A program made the translations under genes and the position numbers. From Voacanga thouarsii (taxonomy: Eukaryota; Streptophyta; Magnoliopsida; Gentianales; Apocynaceae): a stretch of DNA of 64,000 nt. The notes beneath the pieces are model-generated. The model made no database searches. It had not been told where the DNA came from and worked only from the letters and a program-made list of their open reading frames with translations. Where the stretch lies: contig JANUWF010001937.1 of the NCBI GenBank assembly GCA_026120185.1, positions 2,728,001-2,792,000 of the forward strand. The letters run 5' to 3'. Position 1 is the first letter of the stretch; each line of letters opens with the position of its first letter. Positions 43,994-56,883 of the stretch are shown here, piece by piece.

Positions 43994-45905
43994 TGAAGGT
44001 GTATCTTGGCCTTAGAATCAAAACAGAAAAGCGCAAACACAATGACAGTCGAAGATTTTAATTAAGTGTATACCTTTGCATTTCTTGAATTGTGTTGATT
44101 GCTTAGGTTGAACTAACATTGGTTGAATGACCACTGGTTCATTCGTGGACGCTTTTAGATCAAAGCCTGCAAGACATCGGCTTCGTCTGGTTTACATGAA
44201 CACCTTTTTGCCTTGCAAAATATAACCGAGCCTGATGACCCGGTGAAAGCCTTTTAAGAGAAAAAAATTGGCCTTTTACAATCTTGACAATCTATTAAAG
44301 AGCAGTATTAAGAGGAGTAACTCTATGTTTCAGTATATACCAGAAGAACGGATGCAAAAAGCTTTCCAAAATTCAGAGAGAATCATAGACGTGAGAAGAA
44401 GCTCGTGTTTTTTTTTTTTTAAATCTTCTGAGAATCATATTCAGTTCAAATTATCTAAGAACCCCGATAGCCTTAAAGAGGCTTTGATCAATCCAAACTC
44501 TATCACCTAACCTCTACCTATCGCCTGAGAGTTCAAAATTCAAACCACACATACATTTCTTAGCCATCTGCTAAACTAGTTAGCCCTAATCTGAACAATC
44601 TTGGGCCTCGCCTACTAGAACTTTGGTCTAGGCTATGGGCCAAATTAATTATTTAAACTAGGACCAATTAAATAACCGAATAAATAATTAATTATACAAT
44701 GCAAATAAACCAGTCCAATATCATAGTTTATTTTAGTTTAGGCCCAAGTTAATTTAAATTATTCAAATTGGGCTCAGGCCCTGAACAATTAATTAACCCA
44801 CTAAACTAATTAATTAATTATCTCTTTGGACCTTTTATTTTATTCTACCTCAATAAATAAACTAGGCTACCTGAATGAAATAAAATCTATTTTATTTAAG
44901 ACCAATTCCTCATCCCAAACCTATTAGGACTATGGGCTATTCCGAGGACTAATAGATACATTACATTGGCTACTAAAATGACTAAAATACCCCTACTATA
45001 TAAATAGTTATTTTTTACATTTTAAATATTTTCTTATATTACCATAAGGAAATATTAACCTCAAAGATAATGTTACATTAGCAAAGTCTCCAACCTACAA
45101 GTGATATGATGAATATCCTCCTCTATGTAATGTCGTACATTCAGAGAAGACTAGTGTACTAACACCTCTCTAAATGACATCTACCATACCGAGACTTTAA
45201 GTCCAGACTTCCTGTAATATTTCAACTTTCAAAGGAAGCTACCTTAAAGCAAACATTCAAGTAATGTTCCCTAAGACCCTGGATTATTAGATCATTCGAA
45301 TAGTCACAAGGGGTGATATAGTGTAGAAGCTATCTTGTATGAGTCTATATTAATTAACTAGTCACATATACCCAATATACAAATATATTTGTCCTATGAT
45401 AGAACCTCTACTATAGCATATCAAAGTATACGCTTCCAATTTCGCTAGACCACCAATCCATACTCAACCCGTAAGGTATAATTCTATGTTGTAGTAGTAG
45501 TAGTTTGGGTTTCTAACATATAGTACTTTCAGAAACCACTACTACAGGTCCAGTTCTACGTATTCAAAATACGCTTACATTATAAAGAAAGAGGACTACT
45601 CACTGGCTAAAGGTAAGCCATTCCCTACCTGGAATTCATAATATAATAATCTTATGATAAGGAGATTCCCATTCTTATCATATGGTTAAGAACAACAGTT
45701 TAGGTGTTATATAACCTATGATCTATACTTTACTGGGGAAAAACTTCATTCACATGGATCCCTTACCTTAACACAATGGGTATTTTTCGATGAAATTATG
45801 CATCAATAAAACCTGCGAAAACATAAACAATGTATGAGAATAAAAATTTTATTAATTTAATTGAAATTACATCAGAAATACTTTCTTAGTGGACACATTT
45901 CAACA
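43994..45905 (-). repeat. Solo LTR, copia-like, inserted in copia D
   Basis: 1912 bp starting TGAAGGTGTATCTTGG and ending ACACATTTCAACA. Flanks ATTTT (43989-43993) and CTTTT (45906-45910) agree at four of five bases. The host text is continuous across it: CATGTTTC before and AGGGTAATGCC after correspond to CATGTTTCTTTTGGGATGATGCC in copia B at 61137. Its minus-strand end CCAAGATACACCTTCA is a distant match to the copia A LTR end CCTAAGATACTCAACA. No coding region. Confidence 0.78.
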
Positions 45906-48900
45906 CTTTTAGGGTAATGCCTTAGTCAGTAGATCAGCTATGTTTTGATTAGTGAGAACTCTCTACAAACTTTTTATGAATAATTTCTCTAATCAAATGA
46001 TAGCCCCTAAGTACATGCTTAGATCGTTGATAAGACCGTGGTCCCTGTACTTATGATAATAGCTCCACTATTGTCATAATACCATGGTATTGGATTAACA
46101 AAGCAACGTACTACTCCTAGTTCTATTATAAACTTTCTTATCTAAACTTCCTTTTTAGCTACTTTAGAAGCCACTATGTAATTAGCATCAGTGGTTAAAC
46201 TAGCAGTGGTATCTGTTTCTTTCAAACTGACTGCCCCACCACCAAATTGAACATGTAGCTTGATTAAGATTTGTAATTTTTTGTATCAAATGAAAAACTA
46301 GTATTAGTATACCATTTGACTTGTTGAAGAGTAGAGGTATTATTTACTATTAGCAATATGCCATCTATATAAAGTATTAGGAAAATAATTGTACTCCGGC
46401 TGACCTTCTTGTATACATAAGGTTCATCCATGTTTTGTATGAAACCAAATTTTTTAATTATTTTATCAAAATGATTAAAGAATGTTTCAACTCTTAGAAG
46501 CATGTTTAAGCCCATAAATAGACATTTGTAGCTTACACACTTTAGCATGATCTTTGGAAGTGAAACCCTCAATTATGTCATGTACATTTTCTTAGTCAAA
46601 TTTCCATATAGGAGAATCCTTTTGGATTTCAATATTGCTATAGGTAAAAAAGTTACGTCATAGTCAATACCTTATTGTTGACAATAACCTTTTGTAGCCA
46701 CTTGAGCCTTATAGGTAATTATTTTACCATCCTTATCAATTTTCTTCTTGAAAATCCATTTGCACTCTATCATTTTTATCTTTTCAAGTAGATCAACCAA
46801 AGTCCAAACTTGATTGTCATAAATGGAATCTATGTCTAACTTGATGGCTTTAAGCTATTTGTTAGATTCTAAACTATTCAAGACTTCCTTGTAAGTGATA
46901 GGCTCATCTTTTTCTATGAGCAATACGTCATTGTGATCACTTATGAGAAATCCATATCTCTCAAGTACCACAAGTATCCTACTTGACCTACGAGGTACTT
47001 GTGTATTAGAAGGTTCATCTATTTTATTAATAGACTCGGGATCAACTAGTTGATCAGTATTTGTTTATGCTTCTTGAACTTTACTAAGTTTAGTTTTGCT
47101 CCCACTATCTCCTTTAAGCATAAATTTCTACTCTAAGGAAACATATGATTTGAAACAAACACATTATTTTCAGAAGGAGATAGAAGTAATATCAATATGA
47201 TTCTTTTGGATAACTAATAAAGAAATACTTGTCAGACTTCTTCTTTAATTTGTCAGGCTTTGTCCTTTTCACATAAGTAGGATAACTCCATATTTTTAAG
47301 TGAGTTAGTTTTGGCTTTTACTATAAAACAACTCAAATGGGGGTAGTGTTAATTGTTTTTTTTATCGAACTCTATTTAAAATATAAATGACAGTTTCCAG
47401 TGCATATCCCTAAAACGATTTTGATAGATTTGTAAAAGCTATCATGGATTGAACCATATCTAGTAAAGCTCAATAGTTTCTTTCAAATACACTATTATAT
47501 TGAGAGGTATGCAGTGGACTCCTCTGGGATAATATCTCATTATCTCTAAGATAACCTTAAAACTATTAGTTTAAGTATTTACCTTATCGATCAGATCTTA
47601 GAATTTTATACTTTTACCAAATTGTTTCTCTACTTCATACCTAAATTCTTTGAACTTATCAAACACTTCAATTTTGTATTTCATTAAATACAAATATCCA
47701 AATTACGAATAATGATCGTTGAAAGTGATGAAGTATTGATAACCTCTCTTGCTTGTAATGTCATTGGTCCACATACGTCAGTATGTATTAGTTTCAATAA
47801 TTGCTTAGCCTTTTTCCCTTTTTTAGAAACGGAGGTTTTAGCATTTTTCCTAATAAGCAAGATTCACAAGATTCATATGGTTCCAAATTAAATGAGCATA
47901 AGTCACCACATTCGTATAACTTAGAAATACGATTTTCATTTACATAGCATAAATGATAATGCTATAAGTAAGATGGGTTCGTGTTATTTTTCCTTGGTTT
48001 CTTATTCTTTATATTGGGAACTTGATTTTCCATATCTAGAGCATACAAACTATTCATCAAAGTTACAGTACCATAATAGATATCATTTAATGAAAAAGAA
48101 CAACTTTTATCCTTAAAAATTAAATGAAATCTTAGTAAATATAAACAAGCAACTAAGATAATAATTTTAAGTAAAACCGGTACATAATAATAGTTTTCTA
48201 GTTCTAGAATCAATCCAGAAGGTAAGTTGATAAGTCCCCACAATAAGTACAACAACCTTTACTATATTTGCAGTACGTAGGTCCACATCACCTTTCTCAA
48301 GCTTCCTACTGCTCTTTAGTCCCTATAAGTTATTGCACAAATGAGATCAATGTCTGGTATCTAATACTCATATCTCATTATTAAAAATAATATTATTCTC
48401 AATCATAAACATACTAGGAGTAGAAGTCAAAGTGCATACAAGCTTCTCCTTCTCCTTCTTTTCCTTATGTGACTCCAAGTAGCTCTTGCGGTTGTACCTC
48501 CAATAGCCCATCTTGCCATAATAATGACATGGGCCTTTGGTAGTTATCTTATTCTTTTTAATTCCACCTTTTGCCTTGGTTGGATTCTACTTCTTATCCT
48601 TAGAAACACTTTTCCTTTTAGAAGTTGAAAAATCAACTAATATGATTGCATTATTTTCCCATTTCATAGTGCTTTTTGTAGTATTGATATGGTTGATCAA
48701 TTTAAGTAAAGTGGATTCAATTATGGTTGATCAATTTAAGTAAAGTGGATTCAATCTTGTAGTTTATTGCAAATTGTAAAAATTAGCTGTCAAAGATTGA
48801 AGAATTAACTCTACACTTAATTCATGATCTATAGTAAGCCCAAGTGATCGAAGCTTCCCATTTAAACCCAACATTTTTAGTCCATCTATTACAATGAAAT

Positions 48901-49250
48901 AATTGTTTAGAGATTCATATCTCTCCATTCGAACTTGTTCATCAAGTAATCTCCTAAGATGGAAGATAATAGAATAAACATCCATATGTTCATACTGTTT
49001 TTGTAGCTTAGTGTTCAATGACACCAGCAAGATACAAAATGATGTGTCACTGTCCTCTTTGTGCTTCTTATAAATATTATGCTCATTAGTAGGAGCATCA
49101 ACTGTTGGAATGGATAGAATAGGAGCATCTAGCACGTAAAGTAACTTTTCGAATTTGAGAACAATTCTCAAATACTAGACCAAAAAATTAGTTTTGGTAA
49201 GCCTGTTCACTCCTAAAATGCATTATACGTTCAAGTTTGTTGTTATGATA
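45906..49250 (-). pseudogene. Copia D gag-pol remnant
   Basis: Minus strand, N to C: gag YVLDAPILSIPTVDAPTNEH, HKEDSD and LNGKLRSLGLTIDHELSVEL (49171-48764). Then a decayed knuckle region, and a protease site V-L-D-T-R instead of D-T-G (opposite 48355). Pre-integrase LPSGLILELENYYYVP, LYALDMENQVPNIKNKKPRK (48255-47962) follows. The integrase is broken but traceable (opposite 47150-47820), with the connector at 46880-47100. RT has FIQNMDEPYVYKKVS and LYIDGILLIVN (Y-x-D-D now Y-I-D-G) at 46572-46264. A deletion joins QQVK to the RNase H phrase WYTNTSFSFD. RNase H text continues to about 45950. It is inactive. Confidence 0.82.
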
Positions 49251-49304
49251 CAAATGACCTTGATGAAAGATAAGAGACATTAAACTATGTATATATACAT
49301 AAAA
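49251..49304 (-). other. Start of copia D leader, cut by copia A
   Basis: CAAATGACCTTGATGAAAGATAAGAGA matches the copia A leader text at 54915-54940 (GTGACCTAGATGTAAGATAGAG). It ends at 49304 where the copia A 3' LTR begins. The candidate target duplication for A is TAAAA (49300-49304). Confidence 0.6.
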
Positions 49305-50999
49305 TGTTAGGTATCTCAGGCTCATATCCTATACGGCGTAGCAGAAAATAAAATGAGATACAATCCTAGGACCTGTTTATGTGTGGAAAACAAGACATAA
49401 AGATAATAAAGGTAACAACATTTTACCTTTGTTTGATCGTCCGAAGAACAAAATTTCTTCTTCAAGTCGAGGCACAATCCAGCAATCCTCTTGTGCAAAC
49501 TCCACGTGGATTAAACGTCTAACCACTCTAATCACAGTGTGTGACTATTTCTAACAGTAATCCACACAGAGAAATACTCAAGCACCAAAGTTTCCTGTGC
49601 GAGCAGAAAAAAAAAATGCGGCTAGGGTTGATTTTCAAGAACAATTGTGAGAGAGAGAAGAAGGTTGGTTCGGGGTGTCACGCCTTCAGCAAGGGTTTCG
49701 TGTATTTCTCCTCAATGTTACACGAAAAATCCCTTCCCAAAACTGAGAATTCTAATCCTATAAGAATTTCCTAATTGTAATTGGAAACATCAAGTTCTCA
49801 CAATTACAATTTGGACCATAAATTATAACTAATTATAATTTATCCACAACAACTTTTCTTTCTCCCAATTAACCCCACTATGTTATCAAATAACATCTTG
49901 AGTATATAATCCTCTATTGTGTGTGGCCTATTAGGTTTTCAAGTCAATTGGTAGAGAACATGAATTAATCTAAACGTCTTTGAGATTAATAATCCATAAT
50001 TAATTAGAATAAATCCTATTAATTCTAATCAGAATTGGTTTATTAATTTATCAATTAATAAACCCATATTCCCAGATCATGAGTGGTATCTAGCAATAAA
50101 TCATGACCACCTAAGAGTCCAAGAAGTCAAGTGGATTGACATGAGCCCTTCAATAACAAACTTTAGTGTAATTAACTCCTTTCACTATACAATATATCAT
50201 TAGGTTTAGAGTACTGAATTAGTGCCAACTCCCTCCAAAATTAATTCTGGCTCAAATACAATAGTACTTGTACCAGGAACCCTCTACTCTAGATGTTTAT
50301 CAAATGGAACTATTTACAATACACAATCGCCTTGGCCAAGGACTTTTCGAGTAGTAATTCCTACAAGTGGCCGTGAGATATTTGCCTCTACTATTAGGAG
50401 TGGTGAATCCTTTATTGACCCTTTCAACTACTTTCGTTTACCTCACAATGTACGCAGTATCCATCCCATAGGTGGCCCTCAATCGAGCTCCGGAGATTGG
50501 AGTCAAAGTACAATGTTCAGCAAACAAAGTACCTTGGAGATTTCAAGTCTAAGGACACTTGCACGTTTCTATATTGAGATTATATCACTGGCACTAAATA
50601 GTTATCCATGTAATTATCTCAAAGCTAGGTCATCCAATGAACTTGTTCCATTAACAAGCATCCATTTGTTAATTTTGAGTATCTCAATACTCACGGTTAT
50701 GAAAACTACCACCTGATCAAATCAGAAAGTTTAACACATGCTAGTCTTAACGCATTAATGATGTCTTGTCTCATTAATACTATGTCTAAGGACTATTTAA
50801 GTACTAATACTATACAGTATAGTAGGAATCTCATATCATGATTTCCTTAGCACAGTGTTGTACTAAGGACTTTATCTAACAGTTATATTACTTAAAAGTA
50901 AACAAAAGAAACTGTAAGATATATATAATGCCTTTTTATTAAAATAAAATGTGTCATGTACAATATACAAGTGATTACCTCTAGGGCACAATACTAACA
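49305..50999 (-). repeat. 3' LTR of copia A
   Basis: 1695 bp on the minus strand, TGTTAGGTATCTCAGG...CACAATACTAACA in plus orientation. Nearly the same family as copia F's LTR. Its first 1.04 kb aligns with 56884-57919. Confidence 0.92.
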
Positions 51000-51016
51000 A
51001 ACTCCCACTTGCACTA
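51000..51016 (-). other. Polypurine tract of copia A
   Basis: The minus strand reads TCTAGTGCAAGTGGGAGT adjacent to the LTR end at 50999. Confidence 0.9.
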
Positions 51017-52510
51017 GAGCTAATCATTCATGTATCTAATACCGAATAACTCAATATGACAATCATATTTCTTTTGGGATAATGCTTTCGTCAGCGGGTT
51101 AGCTATGTTCTTATCTGTGGGAACTCTCTCTATCTTTACACCATTTCTATCTATGATCTCCCAGATTAAATAATAGCGCCGCAGTACGTGTTTGGATCAT
51201 TGGTGAGACCGCAGTTCCTTTGCTTGTGTAATGGCTCCATTGTTGTCACAATACAAAGTTATTGAATCAACAATACTAGGAACCACATCCAGTTCCATCA
51301 CGAACTTCTTGATCCAAACAGCTTCCTTAGCTACTTCAGAAGCAACTATGTACTCAGCTTCTGTCGTAGTGTCAGCAATAGTCTCTTGTTCGGAGCTTTT
51401 TCAACTTATTTCCCCTTCACAAATTGTTATTTGAAATCATCTTTGTCAGATTGAAAACTGGCATCAGTATACCCATTTATTTTCAAATCACCTCCTCCAT
51501 ATACTAAGAACATATCCTTAGTTCTTCGTAAGTACTTAAGAATGTTCTTTACAGCTGCTTAATGACCCTCACCAGGGTCAGATTGGTATCTGCTTGTCAA
51601 ACTGAGAGTATAAGATACATCGGGCCTAGTACATATCATAGCGTACATGATAGATACAACTGCCGAGGCATATGAAATCTTACTCATGCGATCTCTTTCA
51701 ACTTGTGTCTTAGGAGACATCGACTTTGAAAAGCTTACACCATGTGATATGGGTAAGAATCCCTTTATGGATTGATCCATGCTAAACCTCTTTAGCACTT
51801 TACCTTTGTATGTAGACTGCGAAAGACCTAGCAACCTTTTGGATCTATCTCTATAGATCCTTATTCCGAGAATATAGGTTACTTCACCAAGGTCTTTCAT
51901 GGAGAATGGTTTGGACAACCAAACCTTAACCATTTGCAAGACAGGTATATCATTTCCTATTAGCAATATGCCATATACATAAAGCAGTAAGAAAACGATT
52001 GCACTCCCACTAACCTTCTTGTATACACAAGACTCATCCATGTTTTGAATGAAACCAAACTCTTTGATTATTTCATCAAAATGGATATTCCAACTCCTAG
52101 AAGCTTACTTAAGTCCATAAATGGACCTTTGCAGCTTGCACACCTTTGTGCTATCATTGGATGTGAAACCCTCAGGTTGTGTCATATACACTTCCTTAGT
52201 CAAATTTCCGTTTAGGAAAGCTATTTTTATATCCATTTGCTAAATCTCATAATCATGATGAGCAGCAATGGCTAGGAGTATCCTGATGGATTTTAACATG
52301 GCTACTGGCGAGAAGGTTTCATCATAGTTTATACCATGTTGTTGACGATAACCCTTCGCCACTAGTCGTGCTTTATAGGTAACTAAGTTACCATCCATGT
52401 CCATTTTCTTCTTGAAAACCCACTTGCACCCAATAGGTTTAGTTCCTTTGGGTTGATCAACCAAAGTCCATACTTGGTTTTCATACATGGAATCCATCTC
52501 TGACTTTATG
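51017..52510 (-). pseudogene. Copia A reverse transcriptase and RNase H
   Basis: RT starts MYENQVWTLVDQPKGTKPIG, CKWVFKKKMDMDGN, YKARLVAKGYRQQHGINYDE, TFSPVAMLKSIRILLA (52497-52240), then a stop and a second frame. FGFIQNMDESCVYKKVSGSA leads to LLLYVYGILLIGND, where the catalytic Y-V-D-D has become Y-V-Y-G. GEVTYILGIRIYRDRSK, ICTRPDVSYTLSL (52041-51559) follow. RNase H after 51559 is broken but keeps the TDASFQSDKDD, STTEAEY-like and WIKKF-like stretches down to about 51050, in contrast with copia B and G, which have lost its core. Inactive. Confidence 0.88.
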
Positions 52511-53830
52511 GCCTGAAGCCATTTGCCATATTTTGAACTGTTCAGAACATCCTTGTAGTAGGCTCATCTTCATCTATGAGCAATACGGCATTGTGGTCAC
52601 TAATGAGAAATGCATATCTCTCAGGTGCCACATGTATCCTACTAGATCTACGAGATTCTTGTATATTAGAAGGTTCATCTATTCTCTCAATAGATGTGGG
52701 GTTAGACGGTTGATCCTCGTTTGTTTGATCTTCATGAACTTCACAAAGTTCAATCTTACTCCCACTGTCCCCCTTGAGCATGTGCTCCTTCTCTAAGAAG
52801 ACGGCATGCTTTGAATCACATAATTTGTTTTCGGAGGATAGGTAGAAGTAATATTCGAAAGATTTTTTCGAATATCCCACGAACAAACACTTGCAGACTT
52901 ACTATCAAGTTTGTCTGACTGTGGCCTTTTATCAAAGGCAGGATAATCCCATACTCGCAAGTGAGATAACTTTGGTTTCTTACCAAAGAACATCTCAAAT
53001 GGGGTAGTATCAACCAATTTTGTTGGAGCTGTGTTCAGTATATAAAAAGAAGTCTCTAGTGCATAACCCCAAAACGGCTTTGGTAGGTCAGCAGAAGCCA
53101 TCATGGTCCGTATCATGTCTAGAAGGGTTCAATTCCTTCTCTCAGATACACCGTTATCTTGAGGTGTATGTGGTGGAGTCTATTGAGATAATATCCCATT
53201 ATCTCTAAGATAACTCAGAAACTCTGGGCTCAAGTATTTCCCTCCTCGATCAAATCTTAGAGTTTTTATACTTTTGCCAAGTTGTTTTTCTATTTCATTC
53301 TTGAAGAATTTAAACCATTCAAAGGCCTCAGATTTGTATTTCATTAAATACAAATACCCGTATCGTGAGAAATCATCGATAAAGGTTATGAAATAGTTAT
53401 AACCTCCTCTTGCTTGTATTGACATTGGGCCATATACATCAGAATGTATAAGTTCTAATAACTCCTTGGCCTCTTCTCCTTTTCCTAGAAAAGGAGTCTT
53501 AGTCATTTTGCCTAGTAAACAAGATTCACATGTACCATATGATTCATAATCGAATGGTCCCTAAGTCACCAAGCTTGTGTAACTTAGAAACACGATTTTT
53601 GTTTACATGGCCCAAATGACAATGCCATAAGTAAGAGGTACTAGAGTTATCCATTTTAGGTTTCTTATTGTTTATATTGAGAACTAGATTATCTAAGTCT
53701 AGAACATATAAACCATTAACCAGAGTTGCTGAACCATAATGAATATCATTCAATGAAAAATAACAGCATTTATTCTTAAATATTAAATGAAATCCATAAA
53801 AGTCTAAACACACAACTGAGATAATGTTTT
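52511..53830 (-). pseudogene. Copia A GAG-pre-integrase and integrase
   Basis: Pre-integrase: LYVLDLDNLVLNINNKKPKM, then YLWHCHLGHVNKNRVSKLHK with the zinc-binding His pair (53813-53544). Core: LIHSDVYGPMS (Asp), TFIDDFSRYGYLYLM, TLRFDRGGKYLSPEFL (Asp; the usual RGGEY is RGGKY), a stop at about 53180, NGVSERRN (Glu). Next come TMMASADLPKPFWGYALETS, FEMFFGKKPKLSHLRVW, and after a frame change VGYSKKSFEYYFYL, KHAVFLEKEHMLKGDS, SRRSSRIHVAPERYAFLI. Integrase would insert element DNA. Several stops make it dead. Confidence 0.88.
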
Positions 53831-54900
53831 TTATTAAAACTGGTACAAAATAATAGTTTTGCAGTTCTAGAATTAATCCCGAAGGTAGGTTCAGCTCGTA
53901 TGTCCCTACAGCAAATGCAGCAATCTTTGCCCCATTTGCATGTCGCCTTTCTCTAGCCTTCTACTACTTTTTAGTCCCTTCAAGTTATTGCACAAATAAG
54001 ATCCACATCTGGTATCTAATACCCATATCTCATTTCTAAAGGCAGTATTTATCTCAATCATAAACATACCTGGAGTAGAAGTAGAAGTGCTTGTAAGCTT
54101 CTCCTTCTGCTTCTTGTCCTTAATGGTCGCCAAGTAGGCTTTGCAGTTGCGCCTCCAGTGGCCCATCTTACCACAATGATGGCATGGGCCCTTGGTAGCC
54201 GCGTCCTTCTTGTTCACACCACCTTTGGGCTTCATGGGAGCCTTATTCTTCTTCTTTTGAACGTTCTTCTTTGAAGAGGAAGATTCTACTATTAAAACCA
54301 CATTGGAATCTCTCTTCATGGTGGACTCCGAAATTTTGAGAAGATTGATCAACTCAGGAATGGTGGACTCAATCTTGTTCATCTGATAATTAATCACAAA
54401 TTGTGAGAAACTATTTGGTAAAGATTGTAGAATTAACTCAACACTTAAGCCATGATCCATTACAAACCCGAAAGATCCAAGCTTCTCTATCAAGCCCAAC
54501 ATCTTCAGCACATGAGTGCCCATAGAAGAACCCTCTGCTATTTTGCAACGGAATAGTTTCTTTAAGATCAAATATCTCTCAGTTCTGGCTTAGGCATCAA
54601 ACAGCTTTTGAAGATTTAGTATAATCGATTGAGCATCCGTATGCTCGTGCTGTTTTTGCAACTTGGAAGTCATGGATGCTAGCATAATACATGATGCTGT
54701 ATCACTATCCTCCTTATGCCTCTTATGGACAGCATGCTCATTAGTATAAGCATCTTGGGCTGGTGGTGGTGGAATAGGAGCATCTAGCACGTAGAGTAAC
54801 TTTATCGATTTGAGAATGATTCTCAAATTTCTATACTAGTCGAGATAGTTTAATTCGGTTAACTTGTTGGTTTCCAAGATGCTACGTATGTTTAGGTTTG
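53831..54900 (-). pseudogene. Copia A gag and protease
   Basis: Gag begins SILETNKLTELNYLD-stop-YRNLRIILK; the start Met (ATG in copia E at 15436) is ATA here. It continues YVLDAPIPPPPAQDAYTNEH (54826-54590), then GLIEKLGSFGFVMDHGLSVE, NKIESTIPELINLLKISES, a Lys-rich stretch, and an intact CCHC knuckle CHHCGKMGHWRRNC (54571-53906). Protease motif WVLDTRCGSYLCNN: the D-T-G active site is D-T-R. A deletion of about 13 bases near 53940 shifts the frame after LEKGD. Confidence 0.88.
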
Positions 54901-56865
54901 TTGATATGATGCAAGTGACCTAGATGTAAGATAGAGAACATTAGCTACTTGTATATGCACATAATATGCAAATAATTAGGACTTTAATTAAACGCATTTT
55001 TACTCCACTATTTTACTCAAACCAATAGCCCCCCGCTGCTGATTCGGAAAAGCTCGTTAGAAGCTTTCCTAATAAACCGGTATCCAAATTCCTCAAGAAT
55101 AACATTGGGTTTGTCCAACAAGCCACCCTTGAGTTCATTGGTAGGTATCCAATACCATTTACATCATATGTAACTACCGGATCATTGGGTGATTAACAGC
55201 TTTTAATCTTAAAGCCTTTTGGGCTACCCCAACTCTTTCTCTAAATTTCTTTATGCATGAGTTTGCCTAACTGGGATAAAGAATTTAGTTAAACCCGACC
55301 CATTAATCAGGAATTTAATTCCAAAGGAATTTAACTCCATAGCTTGAACATGCCCGATGTCAAGTAGGCTTGGGTTTGCCCAACAACCTAATCTCAAAAA
55401 AGGACTCTCGTTCTTACTATATTAATGGAAGAAATTAGGTTTAATATTAATTAATGGATTTGTTCCTTTTAGTGATTTCATTGAAGGACATGCATAAAAA
55501 TCAATAAATCACATAATTGATAATCATGGTAATAAAGCGATTACGTGGTATGGTTATGGACTTTTCCTAAATTAATTTTCTTGAGCCATAAAAGAAATTA
55601 ACATAGTTAACCCTATGTGTTCATGCATGATTTAAGTAGAAGGTCTTACCATCTTGCCTTATTTTGGTTGCCATCTCCAAAATTGAAATAATTCTACTCC
55701 TATCTAACCTATGTAAACTAATTACAAAATTTCCTAAAGAGAGAAAACCTCGAGTTACATTCGAGGAGAGTTAGATGAGAAGAGAATTACATAAGAATTC
55801 CAAAGAAGGTAGGACACGTAAGCCCTATTTCATAAAAAAAAAAAAACAAAACTGTAAAATGCATAAACAGATATAATTGGTTTTAGTCCATAACCATCCA
55901 CCATGCCATTGACTATGCTTAAACAAAATAAACATATACTTTTTATTATTCCAAAATCACTATTTTGGAAAAATAAAACAATTTCTAAAATCAATTTTTT
56001 AGAAAAATACATTAATTTGAAATTTTCAAAATCACTATTTTGAAAAATAAAATTGTTTGTCTCAAAATTAAATTTGAGAAAATGCTTTTGGGTCCTGTCT
56101 CGCAACGATAACGGCGGTCCCACTGGCCAGTCAGTGGGCGGGGGTCAAGAAGGCAGCGCCTCTTACAGGGATCAAGGGGCAGTGCCCCTATGGAGAAATT
56201 TTTATTTTGCCGCCTCTCATCAAATGAGATTTTTTCCTTTTCAAAATTCTATTCTAGATTTTTTTTTTTTTTTTTAATAGCTAGATCGTGTAAAATAGAG
56301 CATCACCGGTGCCAATTTGGAAGCCAGAGCCGGCACCGGCTCTGTTCTGATTTCCAAAAATTTTTCTCTTCCAAAAACGATTTATGGACATCACGAACAG
56401 AACGGAATCGGTGCCGGTTTGGAGACCAGAGCCAGCACTGGCTGTAGTAGGGAAATAGCGGCGATTTTCAGAAAAATTTTCCATAAACAATTTCTAGTGT
56501 CCTAATCTTCTGCAGAATTTTAGTGAGAACAATTCTCAATAGAATTTTCTGTTTTAAAGCTCAAAACAACAACCAATTTGTTATTTTAGATAAAACAAAA
56601 TAGAAAATCAAATTCACAAGATGAAACGGAAGGCAACTACCATGTTTAAGAAAACGTTTTTCTACATAAATTTTTTAGTACATAAAGAAAGCACCTTTCA
56701 AAATATGCTATAACTTTTACACAATCATATTGTGCTACGGACCCAACCCACAAAGCTCGAAACGATTTCGACTCATGTGAAAACGATTTTCACAGCGAAC
56801 AAAGACAAACACGAATACATGAAAATAGTTTTTCATGCCAAAACAAGGTCCGTAGACCACACATA
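54901..56865 (-). other. Leader of copia A (mini-ORF, GC modules, no gene)
   Basis: About 2 kb between primer site and gag. In sense order: AT-rich sequence, the GC-rich module pair at 56301-56450, and an AT-rich stretch (55840-56080) with repeated AAAATCACTATTTT. Then the mini-ORF (55621-55674), then a roughly 700-bp tract (54940-55620) shared with the copia E leader and missing from copia F. Other short reading frames show no domain. Confidence 0.72.
55621..55674 (-). CDS. Conserved 17-codon leader ORF, copia A copy
   Basis: ATG at 55674 to TGA at 55621-55623: MATKIRQDGKTFYLNHA. The same start, length and most residues occur in copia E (14663-14716, one stop) and, fused to gag by deletion, in copia F (from 23026). 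Most of the surrounding leader is noncoding. It may be an upstream ORF or the first exon of gag if GTAAG inside it is a splice donor. No protein evidence. Confidence 0.45.
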   Translation of the reverse strand: MATKIRQDGKTFYLNHA

Positions 56866-56882
56866 GCAGGGCTCTGATACCA
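56866..56882 (-). other. Primer binding site of copia A
   Basis: The minus strand reads TGGTATCAGAGCCCTGC, the tRNA-Met-type site, one base from the LTR end at 56884. Confidence 0.92.
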
Positions 56883-56883
56883 C

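Noticed and set aside
46264..46572. 102-residue frame as a separate gene
   Set aside because: It is the RT segment of copia D (YVYKKVS and the decayed YIDD box) with a deletion.
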